The notes: generated by a model from the letters alone, not told the origin. 27,588 nucleotides of DNA from SHLQ01 sp047638715 (GCA_047638715.1 JBLIMK010000053.1:1-27588); one strand, 5' to 3'. Shown: positions 7,329 through 15,364, counted from the first letter of the stretch. Made by a program: numbers and translations.

Positions 7329-9923
7329 ATGAAACTTACAAAGCGACTACTTGGTGCTGTGTCACTGCTGGCGACGATGTCGCTGCTTGCTCCTGCTGCG
7401 TCTAGCGCACTAGTGGCACCTGTAAGCCTGCAATCCTTACTCGGTCCAACCCTGTCTGAGCAGGCCATTTTTGCTGGCACTTATACAAGCATCGCCGGTG
7501 GCGCCGGTGCTGAACAACCGATCTTTGGCAATATTTTGGCGAACGGTTACGTATCCGCAGGCGCAGATGTAGAGGCCACTGGCAGGATCCAAGCTGGGGG
7601 CTACCTAACCACTGGCGATAGTGCAACGGTCGGCGGCCACACCCAGTCCGTAGCCGCCACCACGCTCGGCGCGAATTCGGTGGTCTCTGGCAATGTTCAG
7701 TCTGGAGCCGCTGTAACCCTCGGCACGAATTCCCAGGTTGTCGGCACCGTGGAAGCCGCAGCGGCTATCACCCTCGGAGTCGGCGCCACAACGGGAGACC
7801 AATTTCTGAATGGCCCAGTACCGGTCATAGCCGATGAGCGTCAATCCGTTACGAATGCGATAGATACCCTGAATACCATGTCGGGGACAGTGCTCGCAGC
7901 TGGTCCTATAGCCGATGGCACAATTCTCACCCCTGGGGTCTATAACGTCCCAGGTTTTCTGGCTGTACCTGCATCTGGAACTATCACGCTTGATGCCCAG
8001 GGCCAAGACAGTGAGTTTATTTTCAATGTCAGTACTTACATGTCCCTCGGTGCGTCCGCGAATGTAGTAGTGATAAATGGCACCCCTAACACCCGTGTTG
8101 TCTGGGGTCTAGGCGGTTACCTCAGCGTGGGCGCCCTGGCGACCCTGCCAGGTAATATCTTGGCGAAGGAGTACATCGCCTTTGGGGCGGGCGGAACGCT
8201 AACTGGCGTAGGCGATTCTTGCGCCGGCGTTTATACCCTTCTGTACGTTTCTTTCGCTCCAGGCACCACAATCGGTGCTGGCGACCATTGCCGAGGAGCA
8301 GTTGCTGGCCCCACCAACCCGATCCTGCCAAACGTCGTCATTAGCGAGATTCGTTACGCTCCGTTATCAGGGCAAACCGAATATGTAGAGATCTTGAACG
8401 CTGGCGAGATCAGCGTCGATCTCTCTGATTGGGACCTTTTCAACTTGGCCACCTTTGCGCCAGGCACCGTGCTCTTGCCGGGCGAGCGCATCGTTCTCGC
8501 GGCGAGCGTCCCTGACCTTCAGGCCGAGTTCCCTGGGGCGATGCTTGCTACGGCTACACCGTTCGCTCCTGGACAATCGCTCGACGATGTCGGTGAACTA
8601 ATTCAGCTTCGCGACGGAACGGGCGCGACCATCGACGATGTGTCCTATCAGGCCGGAGGGCTCTGGCCCACGACTCCCGCAACTGAGGGAGCGTCGCTCG
8701 AGAGAATCTCTGCGGCTTTGCCCGGCAACGATCCTGCGTCATGGATAGCGTCAAACCCCGGAACTCCTGGCACCGCCAGAGGCACACTTCACTGTGCCGG
8801 ATTCCCAATCACGATCAACCTCAACATCACTCCTGGAGCTCCAGGAACCGCAGGCAACGATGTGATCCTCGGCACACCGGGCAACGACATCATCAGCGGA
8901 TCGGGGGGCGTCGATACGATTTGCTCCGGAGCCGGTAACGACACCATTAATGGTGGTCTCGGTAACGACCGGATCGATGGCGGTCCTGGTGCCGACATGT
9001 TGAACGGTGACGGTGGCAACGACTCCATCCTTGGATCCACAGGCAACGACATCATCAATGGCGGTGACGGTGCCGACACCATCAATGGCGGTGACGGTGC
9101 CGACACCATCAACGGCGGTCTCGGCCACGACACCATCTTTGGTAACGATGGAGCGGACGCATTGTTCGGCGGCTTTGCTGACGCCGGTATGGACACCCTG
9201 AACGGTGGTGAGGGTGACGACCTCCTCGTCTCGGGAGGCGGCGAGGACACCCTGAACGGCGATGGTGGCAACGATACGTTGAACGGTGGTGCCGACAACG
9301 ACGTCATGTTCGGTGGTGCCGGCAACGACCGCATGTTCGGGCAAGGCGGCGACGACACCATGAATGGTGGTGCCGGCAACGACATGATCAACGGTGTCGA
9401 GGGTATGGACACGATTGATGGTGGTCCCGGTTTGGACATCATCAACTCGGGTCCCGACGACGACCTCGTGATGGGTGGGGATGGCGACGACGTAATCTTC
9501 GGACTGGCCGGGGCAGACGAGCTCCACGGCGACGGTGGTGCCGACACGATCTTCGGTCAGCTCGGCATCGACATCATCGACGGTGGGCCCGGCGCCGATT
9601 TCATCTGGGGCAACGAGGGCGGCGACACGATCACCGATCCCTCGGGCACCAACGTGATCAATGGCGGTGGAGGCGACGACCACATCACCGGTGGTATCAA
9701 CGACGACGTCATCTTCGGGGACGGCAACAACCTTCAAGCAGGCAACGACACGATTAACGGTGGTGCTGGCTCTGACCAGCTCTTCGGCTTCGCTGGCAGC
9801 GACACGATCATTGCCAACGATGGTGTCGCTGACGTGATCCGAGGCGGCGACGGGGTTGACACGTGCACGATCGACCCAGGGATCGACACCAACGTGTTCT
9901 TCTGCGAAGTGTTACTTCCCTAA
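7329..9923 (+). CDS. Secreted ice-binding-like (DUF3494) / lamin-tail / RTX calcium-binding protein
   Basis: This 864-residue predicted secreted protein has a Sec signal peptide (KRLLGAVSLLATMSLLAPA, cleavage near residue 27). Residues about 45-322 look like the DUF3494 ice-binding beta-helix fold: short beta repeats (NGYVSAGADV, GGYLTTGDSATVGG), then TPGVYNVPG, GTITLDAQGQDSEFIFN, RVVWGLGGYLSVG and GNILAKEYIAFG. Residues about 333-485 match a lamin-tail domain (VVISEIRYAP, EYVEILNAG, LSDWDL, ISAALPGNDPASW). From about 508 to 850 run RTX-type GGxGxDxUx nonapeptides that bind Ca2+. There is no sorting signal or terminal membrane anchor. A role in ice, surface or substrate adhesion is inferred only; DUF3494 domains are not always ice-active. 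Codons in the first half (TTA, CTA, GTA, CCT) differ from the GC-ending codons of the RTX half and of neighbouring genes, suggesting a domain joined or acquired by transfer. Confidence 0.88.
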   Translation: MKLTKRLLGAVSLLATMSLLAPAASSALVAPVSLQSLLGPTLSEQAIFAGTYTSIAGGAGAEQPIFGNILANGYVSAGADVEATGRIQAGGYLTTGDSATVGGHTQSVAATTLGANSVVSGNVQSGAAVTLGTNSQVVGTVEAAAAITLGVGATTGDQFLNGPVPVIADERQSVTNAIDTLNTMSGTVLAAGPIADGTILTPGVYNVPGFLAVPASGTITLDAQGQDSEFIFNVSTYMSLGASANVVVINGTPNTRVVWGLGGYLSVGALATLPGNILAKEYIAFGAGGTLTGVGDSCAGVYTLLYVSFAPGTTIGAGDHCRGAVAGPTNPILPNVVISEIRYAPLSGQTEYVEILNAGEISVDLSDWDLFNLATFAPGTVLLPGERIVLAASVPDLQAEFPGAMLATATPFAPGQSLDDVGELIQLRDGTGATIDDVSYQAGGLWPTTPATEGASLERISAALPGNDPASWIASNPGTPGTARGTLHCAGFPITINLNITPGAPGTAGNDVILGTPGNDIISGSGGVDTICSGAGNDTINGGLGNDRIDGGPGADMLNGDGGNDSILGSTGNDIINGGDGADTINGGDGADTINGGLGHDTIFGNDGADALFGGFADAGMDTLNGGEGDDLLVSGGGEDTLNGDGGNDTLNGGADNDVMFGGAGNDRMFGQGGDDTMNGGAGNDMINGVEGMDTIDGGPGLDIINSGPDDDLVMGGDGDDVIFGLAGADELHGDGGADTIFGQLGIDIIDGGPGADFIWGNEGGDTITDPSGTNVINGGGGDDHITGGINDDVIFGDGNNLQAGNDTINGGAGSDQLFGFAGSDTIIANDGVADVIRGGDGVDTCTIDPGIDTNVFFCEVLLP
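8850..9860 (+). repeat. RTX repeat tract (27-base periodic coding repeats)
   Basis: DNA encoding the tandem glycine/aspartate nonapeptides of the preceding gene is repetitive with a period near 27 bases. The clearest case is two adjacent copies at 9060-9086 and 9087-9113 that differ at one base. Such near-identical neighbours suggest recent duplication and a tract that can change length by slippage or recombination. Confidence 0.8.
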
Positions 9924-9944
9924 ACACAGCCTTTTACCAGGTGC

Positions 9945-9983
9945 CCTGACCCCTAATCGCGATTAGGGGTCAGGCCCCTAATC
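9945..9983 (+). terminator. Perfect 30-base palindrome overlapping a second hairpin; likely terminator
   Basis: Positions 9945-9974 form a perfect palindrome centred between 9959 and 9960. Its right arm GATTAGGGG (9961-9969) can instead pair with a second CCCCTAATC at 9975-9983 around a TCAGG loop; this second hairpin is followed by TTT. The two structures cannot form together. It lies 21 bases after the stop of the RTX protein and most simply acts as a terminator, possibly for both strands because of its symmetry. The GGGGTCAGGCCCC core resembles the hairpin after gcvT. Confidence 0.65.
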
Positions 9984-9995
9984 TTTGCTAGCGGA

Positions 9996-10031
9996 GCCGT
10001 CTCACCGCCACTTCGGTGCTCGTGAGGCGGC
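9996..10031 (+). promoter_or_regulatory. cUUCGg-capped long hairpin in the leader of the methyltransferase gene
   Basis: GCCGTCTCAC (9996-10005) pairs with GTGAGGCGGC (10022-10031), with one G-U pair, and after a small internal loop CAC/GTG closes on the very stable UUCG tetraloop (10012-10015). A shorter hairpin GCGGC-TTC-GCCGC (10027-10039) uses part of the same right arm, so the two compete. Another stem, ACACC/GGTGT, sits at 10075-10088. The leader between the RTX gene and the methyltransferase is thus heavily folded. No known riboswitch class was recognised. Confidence 0.45.
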
Positions 10032-10111
10032 TTCGCCGCGCTCGAGCCGAATATTCGGACCGCTTCAGGCCGAGACACCTCACGGTGTTCTTCGAAAGGC
10101 GAAGGAACTCG

Positions 10112-10156
10112 ATGCTCGAAGATTTCTATGGCAGACCATCCCGTCTCGGACCCTGA
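10112..10156 (+). CDS. Possible 14-residue leader peptide overlapping the methyltransferase start
   Basis: An ATG at 10112 has the best ribosome binding site in the area (GAAGGA five bases upstream) but its frame, MLEDFYGRPSRLGP, stops after 14 codons at 10156. The methyltransferase frame opens at 10128 in another frame with no good ribosome binding site of its own. This could be a translational coupling or attenuation peptide, or simply chance. Confidence 0.2.
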   Translation: MLEDFYGRPSRLGP

Positions 10157-11027
10157 GCGGAGCTCGGTACGCTCCCTGCTAGGTGGCGACGAACGCTACG
10201 GTTGCGCTGTGGTCGATCCAACGGAACTCGTCGTGACCACAAGCCTCAAGGCTTCTCAAACGGTTAGCGATCTAGCGATGGCCAAGGCCGACGACTGGGG
10301 CCTTTCCTACGTCGACCGCTCGGGCCAGTCGATGGACACAATTGTCGACGACGGCAGATCGGCGGCGGTATTCACCAGTTCCGGCCTGCACATCGCCACC
10401 CCCAGCGGACGTCTGCACTCCCACCTCGGAACCGCGCACATTCGTTTGCATTCGCTGCGTCGCGGCGATGGCGATCCACTGGTGAGGGCGGCTGAGCTTC
10501 GACCCGGCGATCAGGTGCTCGACACTACATACGGACTCGGGCGCGATTCGGTCGTCGCTGCCCACGCCGTCGGACCAACGGGGTCCGTTCTTGGTCTGGA
10601 GTCGAGTGCAGCCCTCTTCCATCTCTCGGACGAATCACCACCGCTCGGTTTCGCTGGCCTGCTTCCCGCCCCGATCCAACTCGTCCGGGCCGATGCACGA
10701 CGGTGGCTCGAATCTGCGGAGTCGGCGAGCGTCGACGTTGTTTTGGTCGACCCGATGTTTAAAAGGCCGAAGGCTGCCGACGCCGGCTTCGACCTTCTCC
10801 GCTGGGTCGCGGATGAAACTCCGCTCGACCGAGAGTGGATTGAACACGCTCGGCGGGTGGCGCGGCGCTGCGTTGTACTGAAATCAGGCGAAGCACTGCC
10901 GTGGTTCGGCGACGAAGAATTACAACGGGTTCGCAGCCACAGCAACGCCGCCTTGTTCTGCGCTCCATCGAGCGCGGACCCACCCTCGACCGCTGAGAGC
11001 AGTCGAGGGTGTAATTCGGAGAGCTGA
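10128..11027 (+). CDS. SAM-dependent methyltransferase, RsmJ/YhiQ-like
   Basis: This 299-residue class I methyltransferase resembles the RsmJ/YhiQ group, whose E. coli member methylates 16S rRNA. The region VVTTSLKASQTVSDLAMAKA (about residues 36-55) matches the N-terminus of this group. The SAM-binding motif I is VLDTTYGLGRDSVVAAHAVG, the acidic motif II is VLGLESS, and VDVVLVDPMFKRPK is the catalytic DPMF-type loop. The target in this organism is inferred, probably RNA. The start is uncertain: ATG 10128 lacks a good ribosome binding site, and the true start may lie nearer the VVTTS segment. The last 20 or so codons contain a terminator-like hairpin and are low in conservation-type features, so the C-terminus may be a tail without function. 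Confidence 0.75.
   Translation: MADHPVSDPERSSVRSLLGGDERYGCAVVDPTELVVTTSLKASQTVSDLAMAKADDWGLSYVDRSGQSMDTIVDDGRSAAVFTSSGLHIATPSGRLHSHLGTAHIRLHSLRRGDGDPLVRAAELRPGDQVLDTTYGLGRDSVVAAHAVGPTGSVLGLESSAALFHLSDESPPLGFAGLLPAPIQLVRADARRWLESAESASVDVVLVDPMFKRPKAADAGFDLLRWVADETPLDREWIEHARRVARRCVVLKSGEALPWFGDEELQRVRSHSNAALFCAPSSADPPSTAESSRGCNSES
10981..11011 (+). terminator. Terminator-like hairpin inside the 3' end of the methyltransferase gene
   Basis: CACCCTCGAC (10981-10990) pairs perfectly with GTCGAGGGTG (11002-11011) across an 11-base loop, 16 bases before the stop codon. Only TAATTC follows, so the U-tract is poor. It may end transcription of the methyltransferase gene or shape its mRNA end. Confidence 0.45.
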
Positions 11028-11325
11028 CGTTCCTTCGTTTACTCGGCAGCGTCCTCGAGAAGTGACGGCTCGTAAACCACTCCGTCAGGCTCAACCGATT
11101 CGCCAACCGGTCCACTAAACCGATGTAGAGCGAGGCTGGAAACACCGAGATCCGCAGGGCAGATGAATTTGCGACACTTTCAGAGCCGATCGGCCCATTC
11201 TGAATGGATCGGCTAAGGATTCCTTGTGAGATGCCGAAGGATTGGGATAGAGGCATGCCGAAGTAACGGGATGTGGGCAATGCCTCAGCAGTTATTTGGA
11301 CGGCGGACCAAAGGACTAAGGCGAA
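11028..11325 (+). promoter_or_regulatory. Upstream region of the EAL gene with hairpin and direct repeat
   Basis: Apart from the possible minus-strand remnant, these 298 bases look non-coding. A hairpin at 11184-11214 pairs AGCCGAT with ATCGGCT and CCAT with ATGG around a TCTGA loop. It is followed at 11231-11254 and 11255-11278 by two adjacent 24-base imperfect direct repeats that each begin ATGCCGAAG and share 18 of 24 bases. They end 47 bases before the start of the GGDEF-EAL gene and could bind a regulator in tandem. No promoter boxes are convincing. Confidence 0.4.
11039..11179 (-). pseudogene. Possible gene remnant, 46 codons open to the stop at 11039
   Basis: On the minus strand a frame without stops runs from after a TGA at 11180-11182 to TAA at 11039-11041. 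Its end, EPDGVVYEPSLLEDAAE, has a protein-like composition and GC-ending codons, but no ATG, GTG or TTG start is available within the frame. I do not recognise the family. It could be the tail of a decayed gene or chance. Confidence 0.22.
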
Positions 11326-13500
11326 ATGGGAAGATCAAGATCGGGAATCGAGAAGCGTCAGCGGCGGGAGGTCGCGGTCATCGCTGTCGTTCTTGTGCTG
11401 GTTGTGTGCGTCGGTGTGTGGTCAGCTCGTGCGGCTCACACTCTCCATTTGGCCGGGGTCGATCCAGCGGTGCCTGGTTTGTATGACGCAGTGGACGCTC
11501 TTGGTGAGGATCACAGTGCCGCTCTAGCCGCCCTGTCGGACACGGACGCTATACGAGCTCGGGTCCTCGTGGCTGAAATTGCTGGTTACGGGTCTTGGCT
11601 TCTCGATCCCGACGATACCGAACATGAACTGCGCGCCCACGCCGAGCTGCACGGAATGCTTGATTCGGCCGCGACCTTGGTGGAGGTCGACGCCGGAGAT
11701 GCGGGGCGGAACGTAGCTGCGGCCGTCGTGGCAGCGTTCGCGGCTTCGGTTCTCGGGGTTGCACTGCTGGTGAGGTCGCGGGAGCGCTCTGCGAACCACC
11801 TGATCATGCAACGGCTTGACACCCTGGTTCGGGACTCGCCCGACATGTTCGTTGTCATCAGTCCTGACGGTGTGATCACCCACCGATCAGATTCCTTAAG
11901 TCGGATTTTGCCTGAGAGCGCTGGGCATTGGGACGACCTGGTCGCGCTCGCTGATGATGAAACCGCCAGTCGGCTTCGGGTTCACGTAGAGCGATCTGAG
12001 GTCGGGCCCGCTCTGGCGGTGTTCGAGGTCACCGACCGCGAAGGCGTAACCGGGAGTTTCGAGGTTCGAGTGTCGGACCTCGGGGACGACCCTGCGGCCG
12101 GGGGTCACGTGCTCACGTTTAGGGATGTGACAGCGAAGCTTTGCCTTAAGGACGAGCTCACTTCGCAGATGACAACTGAATGGTTAATCGGGATTCCGAA
12201 TCCACAAAGGATGCCTGCTTGTCTCGACGCAGCTCGACGGTCGACGGCCGCGTCTGGATCGATAGCGGCGCTATTTGCACTGGACCTCGATGGGTTCGAA
12301 GCCGTGAAGGACTTGCTCGGGAACGCGGGCGGCGAACAGATGTTGCGGTTGGTCGCGACCCGATTGCAGGTCCGGGTGCGGGGCGTCGGCGAGGTGCTTT
12401 GGATCCGGAGCGACGAGTTTGTCGTGGTGCTCCCCAACATGGCGAGCGAGGCCGCCGTACGTTCGTACGCCAAAGTGCTGAGGGGCGTGTTTATCGAGCC
12501 ATTCACTGTGGGAGACCGGGTCGAGCATTTGGGTGTGAGCATCGGTATGGCAATGGCAGATGAGCCAGCAGAGGTAGATAAACTCCACGCTCGAGCGGAG
12601 ATAGCGCTGTTGGCTGCGCAACGCTGCGGTGGCGGAGGACTCACGGCATATGAACCTGCGCTCGAGGAATCGATCGAGCGCACCAACACAATTCGTCGGG
12701 CGCTCTATTCAGCGGTCTACGACGACGAGTTCGACATCAGTTATCAACCCATCGTTTCAACGGCCAGCGGCCAAGTCCGCGCCTTAGAAGCACTCATTCG
12801 GTGGAACAGCCCGACGGTCGGCGTCATCGGCCCCGACGAATTCATTCCCATCGCAGAAGCAACAGGCGAGATCTGCGCGATCGGCCACTGGATCATCGAG
12901 AACGTCTGCCGCCAACTCTCTGCCTGGATCGCACTCGGTGTGTCGGAAGACCTCAAGGTCTCCTTCAACGTCTCGGCACGCGAACTCGCAGAGGGTGACT
13001 TCCTCCAATCCATCTCGTCGGCCTCCAAGGCATGGGAGATCGATCCGCAACGCCTGGTAGCCGAAATAACCGAAACCGCGGCGATGGATCAGGACGGAGT
13101 AGCGATCGGCCGCCTCAACGAAATCCGTGCGGCCGGTTTCGGGATCGCCATCGACGACTTCGGCTCCGGCTACTCCAACCTCGGACAACTCCTCCGAGCC
13201 CCATTCGATGTTCTCAAGATCGACCGAAGTCTGTTGGTTACTCTCACTGAAATGCGTGAAATCGCAGGCGGCGACCCCCCTGACGCTTGCGCCATCCTCT
13301 CAGCCATCGTCTCGATCGCGGACATCCTTGGCATACCTGTCGTCGGCGAGGGGGTCGAGACCGCCGCACAACGTCAGCTGCTCGAGAAATCAGGCGTTAC
13401 CTACATCCAGGGCTACCTCACCGGCCCACCGACATCTGCAGCCAATGCCACCCGTCTGCTCGGCATATCTCCAAACGGCCACCGCGTCCTCGCCGCGTGA
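11326..13500 (+). CDS. Membrane PAS-GGDEF-EAL protein with degenerate GGDEF; likely c-di-GMP phosphodiesterase
   Basis: This 724-residue signalling protein has a transmembrane helix at about 16-37, an extracytoplasmic domain (about 38-128), a second helix at about 130-149, a PAS-like domain (about 160-275), a GGDEF-type domain (about 285-445) and an EAL domain (about 460-715). The GGDEF active-site loop reads RSDEF (361-365), lacking both glycines needed to hold GTP, so cyclase activity is unlikely. The EAL domain keeps EALIRW (488-493), FNVSAREL, EITE, DDFGSGYSNL, the Lys in LKIDRSL and EGVET, the metal and catalytic residues. It should therefore hydrolyse c-di-GMP in response to a signal sensed outside or by PAS, with the GGDEF remnant perhaps as a GTP sensor. 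The start has AAGGCGAA just upstream. Confidence 0.93.
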   Translation: MGRSRSGIEKRQRREVAVIAVVLVLVVCVGVWSARAAHTLHLAGVDPAVPGLYDAVDALGEDHSAALAALSDTDAIRARVLVAEIAGYGSWLLDPDDTEHELRAHAELHGMLDSAATLVEVDAGDAGRNVAAAVVAAFAASVLGVALLVRSRERSANHLIMQRLDTLVRDSPDMFVVISPDGVITHRSDSLSRILPESAGHWDDLVALADDETASRLRVHVERSEVGPALAVFEVTDREGVTGSFEVRVSDLGDDPAAGGHVLTFRDVTAKLCLKDELTSQMTTEWLIGIPNPQRMPACLDAARRSTAASGSIAALFALDLDGFEAVKDLLGNAGGEQMLRLVATRLQVRVRGVGEVLWIRSDEFVVVLPNMASEAAVRSYAKVLRGVFIEPFTVGDRVEHLGVSIGMAMADEPAEVDKLHARAEIALLAAQRCGGGGLTAYEPALEESIERTNTIRRALYSAVYDDEFDISYQPIVSTASGQVRALEALIRWNSPTVGVIGPDEFIPIAEATGEICAIGHWIIENVCRQLSAWIALGVSEDLKVSFNVSARELAEGDFLQSISSASKAWEIDPQRLVAEITETAAMDQDGVAIGRLNEIRAAGFGIAIDDFGSGYSNLGQLLRAPFDVLKIDRSLLVTLTEMREIAGGDPPDACAILSAIVSIADILGIPVVGEGVETAAQRQLLEKSGVTYIQGYLTGPPTSAANATRLLGISPNGHRVLAA

Positions 13501-13576
13501 AGTAGCTCATTTGAGTGCTCCAGGGGGCGAAGATCGGTTGTTGTTCACTGCATCCCTACACCCCTTTCGGGGTTCC

Positions 13577-15364
13577 ATGAATTCACGAATTTATCACCGA
13601 CCGGTGAACGCCGCGCCAGACTGCAGCGTGACCGATCGAGATGTCCGCAACCTCTTCGCTCGCTTGGACGTGAGCGGTGGTGCGCTCGCCGCAATCGCGC
13701 TTCGTCCCGGCGTCGGACTCGGGGTAGCGCTCGCAGGTGAACACACCGCATGGACCGAAGACGATCCGATGGCCACCATCGCCGCGCTCGATAAGGAACA
13801 TTCGCCACGGTGGGTGTGGTGGGATCGCGCAACGGCGGACCAATTTGCGCTCCATGACCTCTCGATCGATCGATGCTGGGACATCCTCACCGTGCACCGA
13901 CTGCTCCACGGCGGCTGGCGTACTTCTATTCCCCGTGCTTGGGCGTGGCTTCATGGCTTGTCGGAGGATTCGCTTCCGAAGACGGGTCAGCTCGGACTAC
14001 TCGATGAGCCGCTCGACGAGGGTGGAGATCCGGAGGACCCGGTACTCGCCGACGGACACCTGCGGCCCGAATGGGTACAGGAGGGCTGGCATGGGTCTCC
14101 CGCTCGGTTGGCGGTCTGGGCGAACCTCGCACTGCGCTCAGCCGAGCTTCAGCACGAACGGCTTGCAGGCCGACCCAATCCCAAACAGGCCCTATCTACA
14201 GCCCGGTCTGAATCTGGTGCCGAGTTGCTGTGTGCCGAGCTCGAGAGGAACGGCCTTCCAATCGACGAGGGCGAGGCGAACGCGATCATCGAGGCCGCCG
14301 CGGGCCCCAAACCCGCCGGTCGAGCCGATGAGGATGCTGAGCGAGAGCGACGCGACCGGAACGTCCTCGACCTCCTCAACCCTCCTCAAGAGGTGAACCT
14401 TCGAAACCCGGCGGAGGTGAAGGCCATGTTGCGACGCACCGGACTCGATCTCCCGGACACTCGGGCATGGCGTCTCGAGTCGCTTCGAGAAAGCGATCCA
14501 TTGATCGACGCCCTGCTCATCTGGCGGAAGCGAGAACGCATCGCCACGACCTATGGGCATGGCTGGTTAGCCGAACATGTCGAGTCGGGGCGGCTACGCG
14601 GCGAATGGTCGAGCAGCGATGGTGCTGCGGGACGAATGACAGCGTCCGCTGGTTTGCACAATCTCCCAGCGCCCATGCGGCCCGTCGTCGCCGCCGATGA
14701 TGACCACCTCTTCGTCCGAGCAGATCTCGGCCAGATCGAACCTCGTGTGCTGGCAGCGGTATCTGGAGACCCAGCTCTCATCGCCGCGACGCTCGACGAC
14801 GATCTGTATCAGCCGGTGGCAAGTCGACTCCGCGTGGAGCGCGAAATCGCAAAGGTCGCCGTCCTTGGAGCGATGTATGGCGCAACAACGGGCGAGTCGG
14901 CAGGTGCTCTCCAAGGACTCAAGAAGAACTTTCCGGTAGCGATGGACCTTCTCGATCGCGCTGCTGAAGATGGGCGCCGCGGGAATTCGATCTTCACCAT
15001 CGGTGGTCGCAAGATTCCGATGTGGGTGGATCCCTCGGTCGATGGCGATCTGGATCGAGCCCAATCGGTCGCTGCCTCGAGAGGTCGTTTCGCTCGTAAT
15101 GCCCTCATCCAAGGAGCTGCAGCAGAGTTCTTCAAGGTGTGGGCAATCATCGTGCGCCGGCGCGTCCGTCCTCTGAATGCCCACGTCGTGCTGTGTCTCC
15201 ACGATGAGCTGCTGGTTCACGCCCCAGCAGCTGTGGCCGGTGACGTTGCTCAGCTCGTAGAAGCATCGGTTCTCGAAGCCGCCCATTTCTGGTCGCCGGA
15301 CCCGAAGGTGCGGTTCCTGGCAGATATCAGCACAATCAAACGCTGGTCTGAGGCCAAAGGCTGA
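13577..15364 (+). CDS. Family A DNA polymerase (actinobacterial PolA-like paralogue, degenerate exonuclease)
   Basis: The 595-residue protein carries the palm and fingers motifs of family A polymerases: motif A RADLGQIEPRVL with metal ligand Asp383, motif B REIAKVAVLGAMYG with Arg422 and Lys426, and motif C LHDELLVH with Asp543. The N-terminal part (about 35-110) resembles the 3'-5' exonuclease fold but shows no clear DxE motif I, so proofreading is doubtful. There is no 5' nuclease domain, so it is not the main DNA polymerase I. Proteins of this type, often named bifunctional 3'-5' exonuclease/DNA polymerase, are common in actinobacteria; a role in repair synthesis is inferred. ATG 13577 gives the longest likely form, but GTG codons at 13603 and 13628 are alternatives because no strong ribosome binding site is seen. 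Confidence 0.9.
   Translation: MNSRIYHRPVNAAPDCSVTDRDVRNLFARLDVSGGALAAIALRPGVGLGVALAGEHTAWTEDDPMATIAALDKEHSPRWVWWDRATADQFALHDLSIDRCWDILTVHRLLHGGWRTSIPRAWAWLHGLSEDSLPKTGQLGLLDEPLDEGGDPEDPVLADGHLRPEWVQEGWHGSPARLAVWANLALRSAELQHERLAGRPNPKQALSTARSESGAELLCAELERNGLPIDEGEANAIIEAAAGPKPAGRADEDAERERRDRNVLDLLNPPQEVNLRNPAEVKAMLRRTGLDLPDTRAWRLESLRESDPLIDALLIWRKRERIATTYGHGWLAEHVESGRLRGEWSSSDGAAGRMTASAGLHNLPAPMRPVVAADDDHLFVRADLGQIEPRVLAAVSGDPALIAATLDDDLYQPVASRLRVEREIAKVAVLGAMYGATTGESAGALQGLKKNFPVAMDLLDRAAEDGRRGNSIFTIGGRKIPMWVDPSVDGDLDRAQSVAASRGRFARNALIQGAAAEFFKVWAIIVRRRVRPLNAHVVLCLHDELLVHAPAAVAGDVAQLVEASVLEAAHFWSPDPKVRFLADISTIKRWSEAKG

Noticed and set aside
8751..9737. 328-codon minus-strand frame, and another at 8789-9547
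   Set aside because: Both are antisense shadows of the RTX repeat coding region; their own repeats simply mirror the RTX period.
9985..10182. 65-codon plus-strand frame before the methyltransferase
   Set aside because: It runs through the hairpin chain, has no ribosome binding site and a non-protein-like composition.
11231..11278. Adjacent 24-base repeats considered as a CRISPR array
   Set aside because: There are only two imperfect copies without spacers, and no cas genes.
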